A DNA stretch of 64,000 nt from Rhodobacterales bacterium RIFCSPHIGHO2_02_FULL_62_130 (GCA_001828855.1 MHZT01000006.1:1-64000); one strand, 5' to 3'; numbered from the stretch's first letter, positions 44,847-55,413 are shown. A program made the numbers and translations. The notes: generated from the sequence alone by a model not told the origin.

Positions 44847-46142
44847 TCACTCGGCCGCCATAGCGCCCATGCGACCGGTCTTCTTGGCCTTGATCCGGTC
44901 TTCGATCTCTTCACGGAACTGCCGCACCAAGCCTTGAATTGGCCAGGCCGCCGCATCGCCAAGCGCGCAGATGGTGTGGCCTTCGACCTGCTTGGTCACC
45001 GAAATCAGCATGTCGATTTCTTCAACCTCGGCGTCGCCCTTCACGAGGCGGTCCATCACACGCATCATCCAGCCGGTGCCTTCACGGCAGGGCGTGCATT
45101 GGCCGCAGGATTCATGCTTGTAGAACTTCGACAGCCGCCAGATCGCCTTGATGATGTCGGTGGATTGATCCATCACGATCACCGCCGCCGTGCCAAGACC
45201 CGATTGCGCGCCGCGCAGCCAGTCGAAATCCATGATCGCATCTTCGCATTGCGCGGCATTCAGCATCGGCACCGAAGACCCGCCGGGGATCACGGCCTTG
45301 ATGTTCTTCCAGCCGCCCCGCACGCCGCCGCAATGTTCTTCCAACAACTGCCGCAGCGGGATCGACATCGCTTCTTCAACAACGCAAGGGTTGTTCACAT
45401 GGCCCGAAATGCCGAACAGCTTGGTGCCAGCATTGTTCGGACGACCGAAAGACGCAAACCACTCCGGCCCGCGGCGCAAAATCGTCGGCACAACGGCAAT
45501 GGATTCAACGTTGTTCACCGTGGTCGGGCAACCATAAAGCCCCGAACCCGCAGGGAACGGCGGCTTCATCCGCGGCATGCCCTTTTTGCCTTCCAAGGAC
45601 TCCAGCAGCGCGGTTTCCTCGCCGCAGATATAGGCGCCAGCCCCGTGATGCAGGTAGCAATCGAAATCCCAGCCGGATTTCGCGGCGTTCTTGCCCAGCA
45701 ACCCCGCGTCATAACATTCGTCGATGGCGGCCTGCAAAGCCTCGCGCTCGCGGATATACTCGCCACGGATGTAGATATAGCAGGCATTGGCCCCCATCGC
45801 GAAAGACGCGATCAGCGCGCCTTCGATCAGGGTATGGGGGTCATGCCGCATGATCTCGCGGTCTTTGCAGGTGCCGGGTTCGGATTCGTCGGCGTTGATC
45901 ACCAGATAGGACGGGCGGCCATCCGACACCTTGGGCATGAACGACCACTTCAGACCGGTCGGGAAACCCGCCCCGCCCCGCCCGCGCAAGCCGCTTGCCT
46001 TCATCTCGTCAACGATCTTGTCCCGCCCGCGCGCGATGATCTCGGCGGTGCCATTCCAATGGCCCCGCTTCTTCGCGCCCGCAAGCGAACGGTCGTGCAT
46101 CCCGTACAGGTTGGTAAAGATGCGGTCCTGATCCTTGAGCAT
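44847..46142 (-). CDS. nuoF: NADH-quinone oxidoreductase subunit F
   Basis: NADH- and FMN-binding subunit, 431 residues. The NADH site '[18 protein letters not shown]' and FMN site '[17 protein letters not shown]' are intact; '[15 protein letters not shown]' plus a later Cys ('[13 protein letters not shown]') hold cluster N3. This is where electrons enter complex I. Preceded by the two small membrane proteins after nuoE and followed by small exported proteins before nuoG. AGGA lies upstream of the ATG at 46142. Confidence 0.97.
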   Translation of the reverse strand: MLKDQDRIFTNLYGMHDRSLAGAKKRGHWNGTAEIIARGRDKIVDEMKASGLRGRGGAGFPTGLKWSFMPKVSDGRPSYLVINADESEPGTCKDREIMRHDPHTLIEGALIASFAMGANACYIYIRGEYIREREALQAAIDECYDAGLLGKNAAKSGWDFDCYLHHGAGAYICGEETALLESLEGKKGMPRMKPPFPAGSGLYGCPTTVNNVESIAVVPTILRRGPEWFASFGRPNNAGTKLFGISGHVNNPCVVEEAMSIPLRQLLEEHCGGVRGGWKNIKAVIPGGSSVPMLNAAQCEDAIMDFDWLRGAQSGLGTAAVIVMDQSTDIIKAIWRLSKFYKHESCGQCTPCREGTGWMMRVMDRLVKGDAEVEEIDMLISVTKQVEGHTICALGDAAAWPIQGLVRQFREEIEDRIKAKKTGRMGAMAAE

Positions 46143-46154
46143 GATTGCCCCTTC

Positions 46155-46373
46155 CTAATTCCGGCGTTTGCGCCAGATCTGATACGTCACGACCAAGGCC
46201 CAAATGAACCCGGCCAATGCAGCAAGATCAAAGAGAAGGACATATTTGGGCGGCCAGCCCATCTCCCCCCCGACATACTGCGCCCCGATCCACAGAACCA
46301 TCGTGCCGGCAATCACCAAGGCCACCAGCCTTGCCTGCCGCGCCAGATGGCGCTCTGTTTCGGGGTCTGCCAT
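46155..46373 (-). CDS. Small two-helix membrane protein in the nuo operon (DUF5337-like)
   Basis: A 72-residue membrane protein: a charged N-terminus ('MADPETERHLARQARL'), two hydrophobic helices ('VALVIAGTMVLWIGAQYVGG' and 'YVLLFDLAALAGFIWALVVTY') and a basic tail (QIWRKRRN), which places both termini in the cytoplasm. It resembles the short DUF5337 proteins of Rhodobacteraceae. It lies 12 bases before nuoF and eight after the His-rich protein. Function unknown; co-expression with complex I is clear. Confidence 0.7.
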   Translation of the reverse strand: MADPETERHLARQARLVALVIAGTMVLWIGAQYVGGEMGWPPKYVLLFDLAALAGFIWALVVTYQIWRKRRN

Positions 46374-46381
46374 TCTAACCC

Positions 46382-46627
46382 CTAGTGGTGGTGATCGTTG
46401 CCGTGGTCATGGTCGCCATGATCCACCGCACCCAGCTCCACCCCGCCTTTGCCCAGCAGCACGCCGAACACGGCAAACACCATCGCGCCCACCAGAACCG
46501 CAGGCGTCACACCCACATCCGACAGCACCCGCGCCAGCGCCGCCGCGATCAGACCGGCAAGTGCGGCGACAAACCAGCCGCCCGCCCAAGGTCCGTCAAC
46601 CGCTGCATGATCGTGACCGTGATCCAT
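46382..46627 (-). CDS. His-rich two-helix membrane protein after nuoE
   Basis: An 81-residue protein. The ATG at 46627 is preferred because GAGGG lies six bases upstream; ATG 46630 is an alternative. Both ends are rich in His and Asp ('MDHGHDHAAVD' and 'VDHGDHDHGNDHHH'), flanking two hydrophobic helices (about 18-35 and 42-59). With two helices the termini lie on the same side of the membrane, so the two clusters could form one metal-binding patch. Family not recognised. Position between nuoE and nuoF suggests a link to metal or Fe-S supply for the NADH arm, which is speculation. Confidence 0.7.
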   Translation of the reverse strand: MDHGHDHAAVDGPWAGGWFVAALAGLIAAALARVLSDVGVTPAVLVGAMVFAVFGVLLGKGGVELGAVDHGDHDHGNDHHH

Positions 46628-46635
46628 CATAGCCC

Positions 46636-47772
46636 TCAATAATCGTTGGATTTGGCGCGGATCTTGAAGGCATCAAGCCCGATCTCAAGGATCAGCTTGG
46701 CCTGCGCCACCCATTTGTCACGCGTCACGCGGCCCTTGAAGCCTTTCAGGTTCGCATCCATCCAAGCCACCTCGGGCGCACCCCAAGCGGCGATCTGGTC
46801 AAAGTGGTAGATGCCCAGTTCAAAGCACAGCTTTTCCAGCGCAGGGCCAATGCCTTCGATGGATTGCAGCGCATCGGCCTTGCCATCCCGGGCAGCGGCC
46901 AAAGCCTGCGGCTTGCCCGCCTCGGCAGGGGCCGCAACGGCAGCAGCGGCGGCCTCGGCAGCTTCGGCTGCGGCCTTGGCGGCCTTGCGCTCGCCCCGCG
47001 CCTTGGCACGGGCGGCCTTTTCTTCCGGCGTCTCGGCCCGCTCGGCCTCGGCCACATCGGCGGATTTGCCCAGCCACGGCGTCGTCAATGGCACTTCGGT
47101 GCCGTCGATGCGCTTGACGGTATCGCCGATGTCCACCGCGTTCTGCACGCTTGCGTTATACTGCTGACGCCCAGACTCGAAGTCCTTCAGCGAGGTCAGA
47201 CCCGACAGCGGCTCGGCGGCATAGCGGCCATTCTGCGGGCCGGGAACCGGAACCTCGCCCGCCGAGAACCGCGTGATCAACTCGCGCAGCTTCGCAGGGG
47301 TCAGGTCTTCGTAATAGTCTTTCCCGATCTGGGCCATCGGCGCATTGGCGCAAGCGCCCATACATTCGACCTCTTCCCACGAGAATTTCCCATCCAGCGA
47401 GACCTGATGCGCAGCAGGCGCGATCAACTCTTTGCAGACAGCAATCAGCTCTTCCGCCCCGCAGATCATGCAGGACGTGGTGCCGCAAATCTGCACATGG
47501 GCGATGGAGCCAACCGGCTGCAACTGGAACATGAAGTAGAACGTCGCCACTTCCAGCGCGCGGATATAGGCCATGCCCAGCTTGTCCGCGACATATTCAA
47601 TCGCCGGACGGGTCAGCCAGCCTTCCTGTTCCTGCGCGCGCCACAGCAGCGGGATCACAGCCGAGGCCTGACGCCCCGCCGGATATTTGGAAATCTGGCC
47701 TTCAGCCCAAGCAAGGTTCGCCGGAGTGAAGGCGAAAGAAGCGGGCTGGTCTTTGTGCAGACGGCGAAGCAT
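46636..47772 (-). CDS. nuoE: NADH-quinone oxidoreductase subunit E with long C-terminal extension
   Basis: Thioredoxin-like 2Fe-2S (N1a) subunit, 378 residues, more than twice the E. coli length (166). The core carries ligands in '[14 protein letters not shown]' and 'CMGACANAP'. After about residue 190 comes an Ala/Lys/Glu-rich linker ('[20 protein letters not shown]') and then a helix-hairpin-helix-like domain ('[20 protein letters not shown]', '[17 protein letters not shown]'). The extension is a known feature of alphaproteobacterial NuoE sequences; its role is not known. ATG overlaps the nuoD stop (TAATG). Confidence 0.94.
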   Translation of the reverse strand: MLRRLHKDQPASFAFTPANLAWAEGQISKYPAGRQASAVIPLLWRAQEQEGWLTRPAIEYVADKLGMAYIRALEVATFYFMFQLQPVGSIAHVQICGTTSCMICGAEELIAVCKELIAPAAHQVSLDGKFSWEEVECMGACANAPMAQIGKDYYEDLTPAKLRELITRFSAGEVPVPGPQNGRYAAEPLSGLTSLKDFESGRQQYNASVQNAVDIGDTVKRIDGTEVPLTTPWLGKSADVAEAERAETPEEKAARAKARGERKAAKAAAEAAEAAAAAVAAPAEAGKPQALAAARDGKADALQSIEGIGPALEKLCFELGIYHFDQIAAWGAPEVAWMDANLKGFKGRVTRDKWVAQAKLILEIGLDAFKIRAKSNDY

Positions 47773-49007
47773 TAGCGGTCAACCTCCCCGAACACGATAT
47801 CCATCGTGCCGATGATCGCGGAAACGTCGGCCAACTGGTGGCCCTTGCAGATGTAGTCCATGGCTTGCAGGTGCAAAAAGCCCGGCGCGCGCAGCTTGGC
47901 GCGGTAGGGTTTGTTGCTGCCATCGGCCACCAGATACACGCCAAACTCACCCTTCGGAGCCTCGACCGCGGCGTAAACCTCGCCTGCAGGCACGTGGAAG
48001 CCTTCGGTATACAGTTTGAAGTGGTGGATCAAAGCCTCCATCGAGGTTTTCATCTCGGCCCGTTTCGGCGGGGTCAGCTTGCCGCGCGCCAGAACGTCGC
48101 CCTTTTCCACCCGCAGCTTGGCAATCGCCTGCCGGATGATCGAAATGGATTGGCTCATCTCCTCCATGCGGCAGAGATAACGATCATAGCAGTCGCCGTT
48201 CTTGCCCACGGGGATCTTGAAGTCGAATTCGTCATAGCATTCGTAGGGCTGGCTGCGGCGCAAGTCCCAAGCCAGACCAGACCCGCGCACCATCACGCCA
48301 GAGAAGCCGTATTTCTGGATGTCATCCTCGGTCACCACGCCAATATCGGCGTTGCGCTGTTTGAAGATGCGGTTTTCGGTCAGCAACCCGTGCAGATCGT
48401 CCAACACCTTGGGGAATGTGTACGACCACGCCTCGATGTCGTTCAGCAGATCATCGGTCAGGTCTTGGTGAACGCCACCGGGGCGGAAATAGGCCGAGTG
48501 CAGACGCGCGCCAGAAGCCCGCTCATAAAACACCATCAGCTTTTCGCGTTCCTCAAAGCCCCAGAGCGGCGGCGTCAGCGCGCCCACGTCCATGGCCTGC
48601 GTCGTGGTGTTCAGCAAATGGTTCAGGATACGGCCGATTTCGGAATACAGCACACGGATCAGCGAGGCACGGCGCGGCACGACCGTTCCGGTCAGCTTTT
48701 CGATGGCCAGACACCAGGCATGTTCCTGGTTCATCGGGGCCACATAATCCAGCCGGTCGAAATAGGGCAGGTTTTGCAGATAGGTGCGGCTTTCCATCAG
48801 CTTTTCGGTGCCGCGATGCAGCAGGCCGATATGCGGATCGCAACGTTCGACAATCTCGCCGTCCAGCTCTAGCACCAGACGCAAAACGCCATGCGCTGCG
48901 GGGTGTTGCGGGCCGAAGTTGATGTTGAAGTTGCGGATGCGCTGCTCGCCCGTCAGCGCATCGTTGCTGCCGTCGTCATAGCTGTTCACGCGGATATCAC
49001 CGTCCAT
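47772..49007 (-). CDS. nuoD: NADH-quinone oxidoreductase subunit D
   Basis: 49-kDa-type subunit that forms the quinone site with NuoB, 411 residues. The quinone-binding His segment is '[21 protein letters not shown]' in part; '[25 protein letters not shown]' in part and '[26 protein letters not shown]' in part are conserved. It is a separate gene from nuoC, unlike the fused nuoCD of E. coli. Overlaps nuoE by one base. Confidence 0.98.
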   Translation of the reverse strand: MDGDIRVNSYDDGSNDALTGEQRIRNFNINFGPQHPAAHGVLRLVLELDGEIVERCDPHIGLLHRGTEKLMESRTYLQNLPYFDRLDYVAPMNQEHAWCLAIEKLTGTVVPRRASLIRVLYSEIGRILNHLLNTTTQAMDVGALTPPLWGFEEREKLMVFYERASGARLHSAYFRPGGVHQDLTDDLLNDIEAWSYTFPKVLDDLHGLLTENRIFKQRNADIGVVTEDDIQKYGFSGVMVRGSGLAWDLRRSQPYECYDEFDFKIPVGKNGDCYDRYLCRMEEMSQSISIIRQAIAKLRVEKGDVLARGKLTPPKRAEMKTSMEALIHHFKLYTEGFHVPAGEVYAAVEAPKGEFGVYLVADGSNKPYRAKLRAPGFLHLQAMDYICKGHQLADVSAIIGTMDIVFGEVDR

Positions 49008-49010
49008 CGC

Positions 49011-49616
49011 TTATGCCCCCGCTTTCTTTTCGTCGCCCGGAAGGATGTAGGTCGCCCCCTCCCACGGTGACATGAAGTCGAACTGGCGGTATTCCTGCAC
49101 CAGTTTGACGGGTTCGTAGACCACACGCTTTTGCGCCTCGTCATAGCGGACTTCGGTGTAGCCGGTGGTCGGGAAATCCTTGCGCAGCGGATGCCCACGG
49201 AAGCCGTAGTCGGTCAGGATGCGGCGCAGGTCGGGGTGGCCGGTGAAGAGGATGCCGAACATGTCGAACACTTCACGCTCGAACCAGTTGGCCGACGGAT
49301 GCGTGACGTGGATCGAAGGCACCATCTCCTCTTCCGTAACCGCCACCTTCACGCGGATGCGCGCGTTGGTATACATCGACAGGAAGTGGTAAACCACGTC
49401 GAACCGCGCGGCCCGCTCGGGGTAATCCACCGCCGTAATATCGACCAGCGACGAGAATTTGCAGGCCGGATCGGATTTCAGGAAATCAACGAAATCAACC
49501 AGATGCGCCAGCGCAACGGTGACATTCAACTCGCCAAAGGCAACTTCGGTGGCAAGCACCGCATCGGCGCGGGTGGTGGCCAGATGGCTGGCAAGGCTGT
49601 TCAGGGCTTCTGACAT
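49011..49616 (-). CDS. nuoC: NADH-quinone oxidoreductase subunit C
   Basis: 30-kDa-type subunit of the connecting module, 201 residues. The family signature is '[39 protein letters not shown]' in part. The N-terminal '[20 protein letters not shown]' and '[15 protein letters not shown]' are also typical. Three bases before nuoD; about ten after nuoB. Confidence 0.97.
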   Translation of the reverse strand: MSEALNSLASHLATTRADAVLATEVAFGELNVTVALAHLVDFVDFLKSDPACKFSSLVDITAVDYPERAARFDVVYHFLSMYTNARIRVKVAVTEEEMVPSIHVTHPSANWFEREVFDMFGILFTGHPDLRRILTDYGFRGHPLRKDFPTTGYTEVRYDEAQKRVVYEPVKLVQEYRQFDFMSPWEGATYILPGDEKKAGA

Positions 49617-49625
49617 GGCGTCCTC

Positions 49626-50515
<890 letters not shown>

Positions 50516-50521
50516 GAGGGG

Positions 50522-50526
50522 CTCCT
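50522..50526 (-). promoter_or_regulatory. Ribosome binding site AGGAG deciding the TTG start of nuoA
   Basis: AGGAG on the minus strand, six bases before the TTG at 50515. With no ATG in range, this site fixes the start. Confidence 0.75.
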
Positions 50527-50657
50527 ATCGCTGCGAACGGCGAGTTGCAGCCCCAAGCGGACCACGTCACTCTTGCGCCCCGTTTACCCCGCCCCCTGCG
50601 CGCGGTCAACCGAACGTGGGGCGAAAAGATGCCGCATTGGCACAGGGATTTGCGACT

Positions 50658-50673
50658 GTATGCAAATGTATAC
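50658..50673. promoter_or_regulatory. Imperfect dyad GTATGC-N4-GTATAC upstream of nuoA
   Basis: GTATGC (50658-50663) and GTATAC (50668-50673) lie about 145-160 bases before nuoA in an AT-rich island of the 245-base gap. Read on the minus strand, TATACA in this dyad could be a -10 element with only a poor -35 (TTGCCC, 19 bases upstream). It is the best promoter candidate for the operon, but weak. Confidence 0.3.
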
Positions 50674-50709
50674 CACGCCCGCGCGATTTAAGGGCAAAAT
50701 CCCGCGCCC

Positions 50710-50725
50710 TGCCGGTTTTCCGGCA
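50710..50725. terminator. Hairpin TGCCGG-TTTT-CCGGCA
   Basis: Six-bp stem (50710-50715 with 50720-50725) just after the stop of the aminotransferase gene, which reads on the minus strand. It lacks a T tract, so it may be a weak terminator that insulates the nuo promoter. Confidence 0.4.
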
Positions 50726-50760
50726 TGCAGCAGAATCACGAAACCGCTTTGGAAAGTGCG

Positions 50761-51993
50761 CTATTGCACCTTCGGCAGCGCGACCGCTTCGGGTTCCGGC
50801 CCCTGCCCGACCGCCAGCACCTCGGCCCGCAGAATCCGCGCGATCTGGGCGGCATCGTCGGGGGTAAAGGTCAGCGGAAGGCGCAGATCGAACAGCCCAG
50901 CAAGGATGCGGTCGGTCTGCGGCAGGCTTTGCGGCGCGGCATAGCGCCAGTGGTCATAGCGGCTGGTAAAGGCCACTGGATCATCGGCGCCGAACCACTT
51001 CACCTCGACCCCGCGCGCCACCGACCGCGCAAGGAATGAGGCAATGCGGGCAGGGCTGAAATCGGGCAGCAGGAACTGGAAGGACGAGCCGACAAAGGTT
51101 TCGGCATCGGGACGCGGCACAAGGCGCAAGCCATTGGTATCGGCCAACCCTGCCTCAAGCGTGCGATACAGCACCTCCCAGCGCGCCACCCTTTCGCCCA
51201 AGACCCGCAACTGCGGCCGCAAAATTGCCGCGCGCAGGTTGTCCATCCGGCCCGACACATTCGGCGTCACCATCCGCACCGCCTCGAACGCCTCGGGCGG
51301 CGGGGCAGCGCGGTGCTTGCCATACAGCATATACGACCCCGACAGCAGCACCGCCCGCGCCATCACCTCGGCATCGTCCGATATCAGAAACCCGCCCTCG
51401 CCCGCATTGACATGCTTGTAGGTCTGCATCGAATAGCAGCCGATCAGCCCGTGCCGACCGGAAGGAACGCCGTTCCACGAAGCCCCCATCGTATGCGCGC
51501 AATCCTCGATGATCGTCACACCCAGATCGGCACAAAGCGCCACAAGCGCCTCCATATCGCACAGATGCCCGCGCATATGCGACAGCATCAACAGCCGCGC
51601 GCCGGTTGCCTTGGCCTTGGCCGCCAGATCATCGAAATCCAGCGTCAGATCTTCCGTCACTTCGACAAACACCGGCTGACCGCCCACGCTTGCAATCGCG
51701 CCGGGAACAGGGGCCAGCGTGAAGGCATTGGTCAGCACCGGCTCCCCTGCCGCAATCCCCACCGCACGCAAGGCACAGCCCAAAGCATAGCCGCCAGAGG
51801 CCACCGCAAGGCAATACTTCGCCCCCGTCAGTGCGGCGAATTCCTCCTCCAGCAGGGCAGCTTCCGCAACCTCGCCTTCAGCCGTGTTATAGCGGTGCAG
51901 CCGCCCATGCCGCAGCACCGCAATCGCCGCTTCGATCCCGTCCTCGGGAATGGGTTCCTGCTGGGTAAAAAGCCCCGTAAACCGTTCTTGCAT
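50761..51993 (-). CDS. DegT/DnrJ/EryC1-family PLP aminotransferase
   Basis: A 410-residue PLP enzyme of the sugar-aminotransferase family. PLP-binding Asp164 is in 'IIEDCAHTMGASW' and the Schiff-base Lys193 in 'YSMQTYKHVNAGEGGFLI'; 'ASGGYALGCALRA' provides the phosphate-binding turn. Family members aminate nucleotide-sugars or cyclitols for surface glycans or secondary metabolites. No other sugar gene is present, so the substrate is unknown. The start overlaps the MFS gene stop (TGATG), which suggests that the MFS protein handles its product or substrate. Confidence 0.85.
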   Translation of the reverse strand: MQERFTGLFTQQEPIPEDGIEAAIAVLRHGRLHRYNTAEGEVAEAALLEEEFAALTGAKYCLAVASGGYALGCALRAVGIAAGEPVLTNAFTLAPVPGAIASVGGQPVFVEVTEDLTLDFDDLAAKAKATGARLLMLSHMRGHLCDMEALVALCADLGVTIIEDCAHTMGASWNGVPSGRHGLIGCYSMQTYKHVNAGEGGFLISDDAEVMARAVLLSGSYMLYGKHRAAPPPEAFEAVRMVTPNVSGRMDNLRAAILRPQLRVLGERVARWEVLYRTLEAGLADTNGLRLVPRPDAETFVGSSFQFLLPDFSPARIASFLARSVARGVEVKWFGADDPVAFTSRYDHWRYAAPQSLPQTDRILAGLFDLRLPLTFTPDDAAQIARILRAEVLAVGQGPEPEAVALPKVQ

Positions 51994-53240
51994 CAGGCTT
52001 TCTTTCCTTCAGGCTTTACCAGCCAGACAAAGGCCGCCAAAGAGGCCGCAACCACTGCCGCCGCAATGAAATACGCCACATCCGGCGATTGGAACGGCGC
52101 ATCCTCGCGCATGAAATAGCCAAAGACCTGACTGAAAAACAGCGTCCCCAGCAGCATCGCCACACTTAACAGCGATGCGATCCCGCCCTGCAATTCGCCC
52201 TGCGCGTCCTCTGGCACCGCCTTTGACATCATCGCGGCCAGCATCGGATGCACAAAGCCCTCCGGCCCATGCACAAGGATCAGCACCAGCACCGCCGTCA
52301 TGCCCCCCGCCAGCCCATAGCCCAGCGCCGCGATGGCCGAACACACCAGCCCGATGATCACCACCCGGAACTCGCCGACATATTTCACCGCAGGCCCCGT
52401 CAGCAGCCCCTGAAACGCCGCCATGACCACCCCGAACGCCGCAAGCGACAGGCCCACCATCGCCTCGGACCAGCCGAATTTGGCGATGCCCCAGAACGGC
52501 CAAATGGCCTGATAGACCGACGAGGCAAAGAAGAACACGAACATCACCACGCACATCGGGATCACGCCCTTATAGCGCCGGAATACCCGAAACGCGCCAA
52601 AGGGGTTCGACCGCGCCCATTCAAACTTGCGCCGCTTGTCCAGCGGCAGGCTTTCTGGCAGCACGAAGTAGCCGTAAATCAGGTTCAGCCCGGAAATCGC
52701 CGCCGCCACAAAGAACGGCACACGCGGGCCAAAGGTTCCCAGCAGCCCGCCAATCGCAGGCCCGACCACAAAGCCCGCGCCAAAGGCCGCCCCCATGATG
52801 CCAAACACCCGCGCACGGTCCTCGGGCGGAGTCACATCGGCCAGAAAGGCGTTGGCAATCACCCAGCTTGATCCGCACAGGCCCGCAATGATCCGCCCCA
52901 CAAACAGCCATGCCAGCGTCGGCGCAAAGGCTTGCAGCAGGTAATCCAACCCCAGCCCAAGGATCGCCAGCAGCAACAGCGGGCGGCGGCCAAAGCGGTC
53001 TGACAGGTTGCCCATCAGCGGGCTGAACAGAAACGCCGTCGCCGAAAACGCCAGAAACATCCAGCCCCCGATGATCGAGGCATCGGCAATATCGACATGA
53101 CCGACATCACGGATCAGCGCGGGCAGCACCGGAATGATCAGGCCAAAGCCCACCATATCCAGCAGCACACACAGCAAGACAAAGCTCACCGCATGGCGCG
53201 ACGGCGGCTGGATCGGGGGGGATTGGTCAAGGTTTTCCAT
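51993..53240 (-). CDS. MFS transporter, TetA/TCR-like
   Basis: A 415-residue major-facilitator transporter with 12 hydrophobic helices. The ATG at 53240 (MENLDQSPP) is the best start; no strong ribosome binding site. The loop 2-3 motif is 'GNLSDRFGRRPLLLL', and 'LDMVGFGLIIPVLP' with 'GPAIGGLLG' are typical of the TetA (14_DHA1) group of drug:H+ antiporters. An exporter role is likely. It lies 55 bases after gph and overlaps the aminotransferase by one base. Confidence 0.87.
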   Translation of the reverse strand: MENLDQSPPIQPPSRHAVSFVLLCVLLDMVGFGLIIPVLPALIRDVGHVDIADASIIGGWMFLAFSATAFLFSPLMGNLSDRFGRRPLLLLAILGLGLDYLLQAFAPTLAWLFVGRIIAGLCGSSWVIANAFLADVTPPEDRARVFGIMGAAFGAGFVVGPAIGGLLGTFGPRVPFFVAAAISGLNLIYGYFVLPESLPLDKRRKFEWARSNPFGAFRVFRRYKGVIPMCVVMFVFFFASSVYQAIWPFWGIAKFGWSEAMVGLSLAAFGVVMAAFQGLLTGPAVKYVGEFRVVIIGLVCSAIAALGYGLAGGMTAVLVLILVHGPEGFVHPMLAAMMSKAVPEDAQGELQGGIASLLSVAMLLGTLFFSQVFGYFMREDAPFQSPDVAYFIAAAVVAASLAAFVWLVKPEGKKA

Positions 53241-53295
53241 GCCGCGCACCCTATTTGCGGTGGCAGAAGGTGTCAAACAGCGCGCGTGTCACCTT

Positions 53296-53973
53296 TTACC
53301 CCAGCAGCCGCTCCACCAGCCCGTGCAGATCGTCGTAATGATCCAGCAGCGCCTCGGGCGACAGCCGCGCAACGCCCGCCCCCTCGGGACCGAATGTCAC
53401 CAAAGCCACCGGCACGCCCACGGCAAGGCCGGTCTTGCGGTCGGTTTCGGTGTCGCCAATCAGCATGGATCGCGCCACCACGCCCCCCGCCCGCGTCACC
53501 GCCGCCACATAGGGCGCGGGATCGGGCTTGCGCGTGGGCAGCGTATCGGCCCCCACCAGCGCACCGAACAGATCGGTGATCCCCAGCCGCCGCACCAGCT
53601 CCACCGCCAGCGCCTCGGGCTTGTTCGTGCAGATCGCGGTGGCATAGCCCGCACCGCGCAAGGCCTGCACCGCCGCCACCGCCCCGTCATAAAGCCGCGT
53701 ATGCGTGTCGATCCCCTCGGCATAGGCCGCCAGAAGGCGCGGATATTCGCGGCTGATGTCCTCCTCGGACCACGCAACGCCCAGCCGGTCAAACCCCGCC
53801 CGCAGCATCGCCCGCCCGCCATGAAAGGCCGTCAGCGTGTCGCGCGCGTCCAGCACCGCCCCGCCATGCCCCAGCGCATCAAAACAGGCATTGGCCGCCG
53901 CCAGCAGGTCAACAGACGTATCCGCCAGCGTGCCATCCAGATCAAAAACCACCGTGCGCCGATCCGCCTGCAT
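53296..53973 (-). CDS. gph: Phosphoglycolate phosphatase (HAD family)
   Basis: HAD-superfamily phosphatase of 225 residues. Nucleophile Asp11 and acid Asp13 are in 'VFDLDGTLADTS'; motif II Thr in 'ICTNKPEAL', motif III Lys in 'RKPDPAPYV', and the metal Asp in 'IGDTETDRKTG'. Gph clears 2-phosphoglycolate formed by Rubisco or DNA-end repair. 'SVDLLAAAN' and 'FGALVGADTLPTRKP' fit Gph better than other HADs. First gene of the gph-MFS-aminotransferase series and divergent from glmU across 87 bases. Confidence 0.85.
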   Translation of the reverse strand: MQADRRTVVFDLDGTLADTSVDLLAAANACFDALGHGGAVLDARDTLTAFHGGRAMLRAGFDRLGVAWSEEDISREYPRLLAAYAEGIDTHTRLYDGAVAAVQALRGAGYATAICTNKPEALAVELVRRLGITDLFGALVGADTLPTRKPDPAPYVAAVTRAGGVVARSMLIGDTETDRKTGLAVGVPVALVTFGPEGAGVARLSPEALLDHYDDLHGLVERLLG

Positions 53974-54060
53974 ATTTCTGTAACCTTGCGTGAAGCGGCC
54001 AGCCCTTGCGGCCCCGCCCGCCTTCGGTAAAACGGGCGCATTGCAAAAGGAAGGGGCGTC

Positions 54061-55413
54061 ATGCCGGTTTCACTCATTGTTTTGGCGGCGGGCTTGGGAA
54101 CGCGGATGAATTCCGATCTGCCCAAGGTCTTGCACCATGTCGCTGCGGCCCCCCTGCTGCACCACGCCATGACCGCTGGCCGCGCGCTCGACCCCGCCCG
54201 CGTTGTCGTCGTCGCAGGCCACGAGGCAGAGGCTGTGACCAGATCCGCGCAGGCCTTTGACGAGTCGGTGCAGGTCGTCGTGCAAGAGCCGCAGCTTGGC
54301 ACCGCCCATGCCGTCACCACCGCCGCCCCCCTTCTGGCCGGGGCTGCGGGCGATGCCATCGTGCTTTATGGCGACACCCCTTTCATCCGCCCCGAAACCC
54401 TGCAAGCCATGCTGGAGGCCCGCGCGCAGCACGCCGTGGTGATCCTTGGCTTTCAGGCCCGTGACGCGGGCCGCTATGGTCGCCTGATCGTCAACGGCGA
54501 CAGGCTGGAAAAGATTGTCGAATACAAAGATGCGACGGACTCCGAACGCGCCGTGACCCTGTGCAATTCCGGCGTTGTCTGCGCCGATGCCAAGACCCTG
54601 TTCGATCTGGTGGCACAGGTGGGCAACGACAATGCCGCAGGCGAATACTACCTGACCGATATAGTCCAGATCGCCCGTGCGGCTGGGCTGTCGGCAGGCG
54701 TGGTGATCTGTGACGAATCCGAAACCTTGGGCGTGAACACCCGCGAACAACTGGCGCAGGCCGAAGCCGCCTTCCAAACCCGCGCCCGCGCCGAGGCGAT
54801 GGAAAACGGCGTCACCCTGACCGCCCCCGAAACCGTGTTCTTCGGCCTTGATACCTACGTTGGCCGCGACACCACCATTGCACCGAACGTCTTCTTCGGC
54901 GCGGGCGTGACCGTGGAATCCGGCGCCGAGATCAAATCCTTCTGCCACCTTGAAGGCTGCCATATCTCGCGCGGGGCGGTCGTCGGTCCCTTCGCCCGGT
55001 TGCGCCCCGGTGCCGAACTGGCCGAGGATGTGCATGTCGGCAACTTTGTCGAGATCAAGAACGCCATTCTGGATGAAGGCGTCAAGGTGGGCCATCTGAC
55101 CTATCTGGGCGATGCCCATGTCGGCGAATTCACCAATATCGGCGCAGGCACCATCACCTGCAATTACGACGGGGTGATGAAGCACCGCACCACCATCGGC
55201 AAACGCGCCTTCATCGGATCGGACACCATGCTTGTCGCCCCCGTCAAGGTGGGCGACGGCGCGCTGACGGCCTCGGGATCGGTGATCACGCAGGACGTGC
55301 CGCCCGAGGCTCTGGCAATTTCCCGCGCTGCCCAACAGAACAAGGCGGGCCTTGCGACCAAATTATTTGACAGGCTAAAAGCGATTAAAGCTGCGAAAAG
55401 TAAGGATAAATAA
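54061..55413 (+). CDS. glmU: Bifunctional GlcNAc-1-phosphate uridyltransferase / GlcN-1-phosphate acetyltransferase
   Basis: Makes UDP-GlcNAc for peptidoglycan and lipopolysaccharide. It has 450 residues. The N-terminal pyrophosphorylase opens with 'LAAGLGTRMNSDLPKVLH', with 'GTAHAV', 'YGDTPF' and the UDP-binding 'NSGVVC'. The C-terminal left-handed beta helix shows 'GAVVGPFARLRPGAELAEDVHVGNFVEIKNA' in part, 'GVKVGHLTYLGDAHVGEFTNIGAGTITCNYDG' in part with the catalytic His, and the end 'ALAISRAAQQNKAG'. Two bases before glmS, the enzyme that feeds it. Confidence 0.97.
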   Translation: MPVSLIVLAAGLGTRMNSDLPKVLHHVAAAPLLHHAMTAGRALDPARVVVVAGHEAEAVTRSAQAFDESVQVVVQEPQLGTAHAVTTAAPLLAGAAGDAIVLYGDTPFIRPETLQAMLEARAQHAVVILGFQARDAGRYGRLIVNGDRLEKIVEYKDATDSERAVTLCNSGVVCADAKTLFDLVAQVGNDNAAGEYYLTDIVQIARAAGLSAGVVICDESETLGVNTREQLAQAEAAFQTRARAEAMENGVTLTAPETVFFGLDTYVGRDTTIAPNVFFGAGVTVESGAEIKSFCHLEGCHISRGAVVGPFARLRPGAELAEDVHVGNFVEIKNAILDEGVKVGHLTYLGDAHVGEFTNIGAGTITCNYDGVMKHRTTIGKRAFIGSDTMLVAPVKVGDGALTASGSVITQDVPPEALAISRAAQQNKAGLATKLFDRLKAIKAAKSKDK

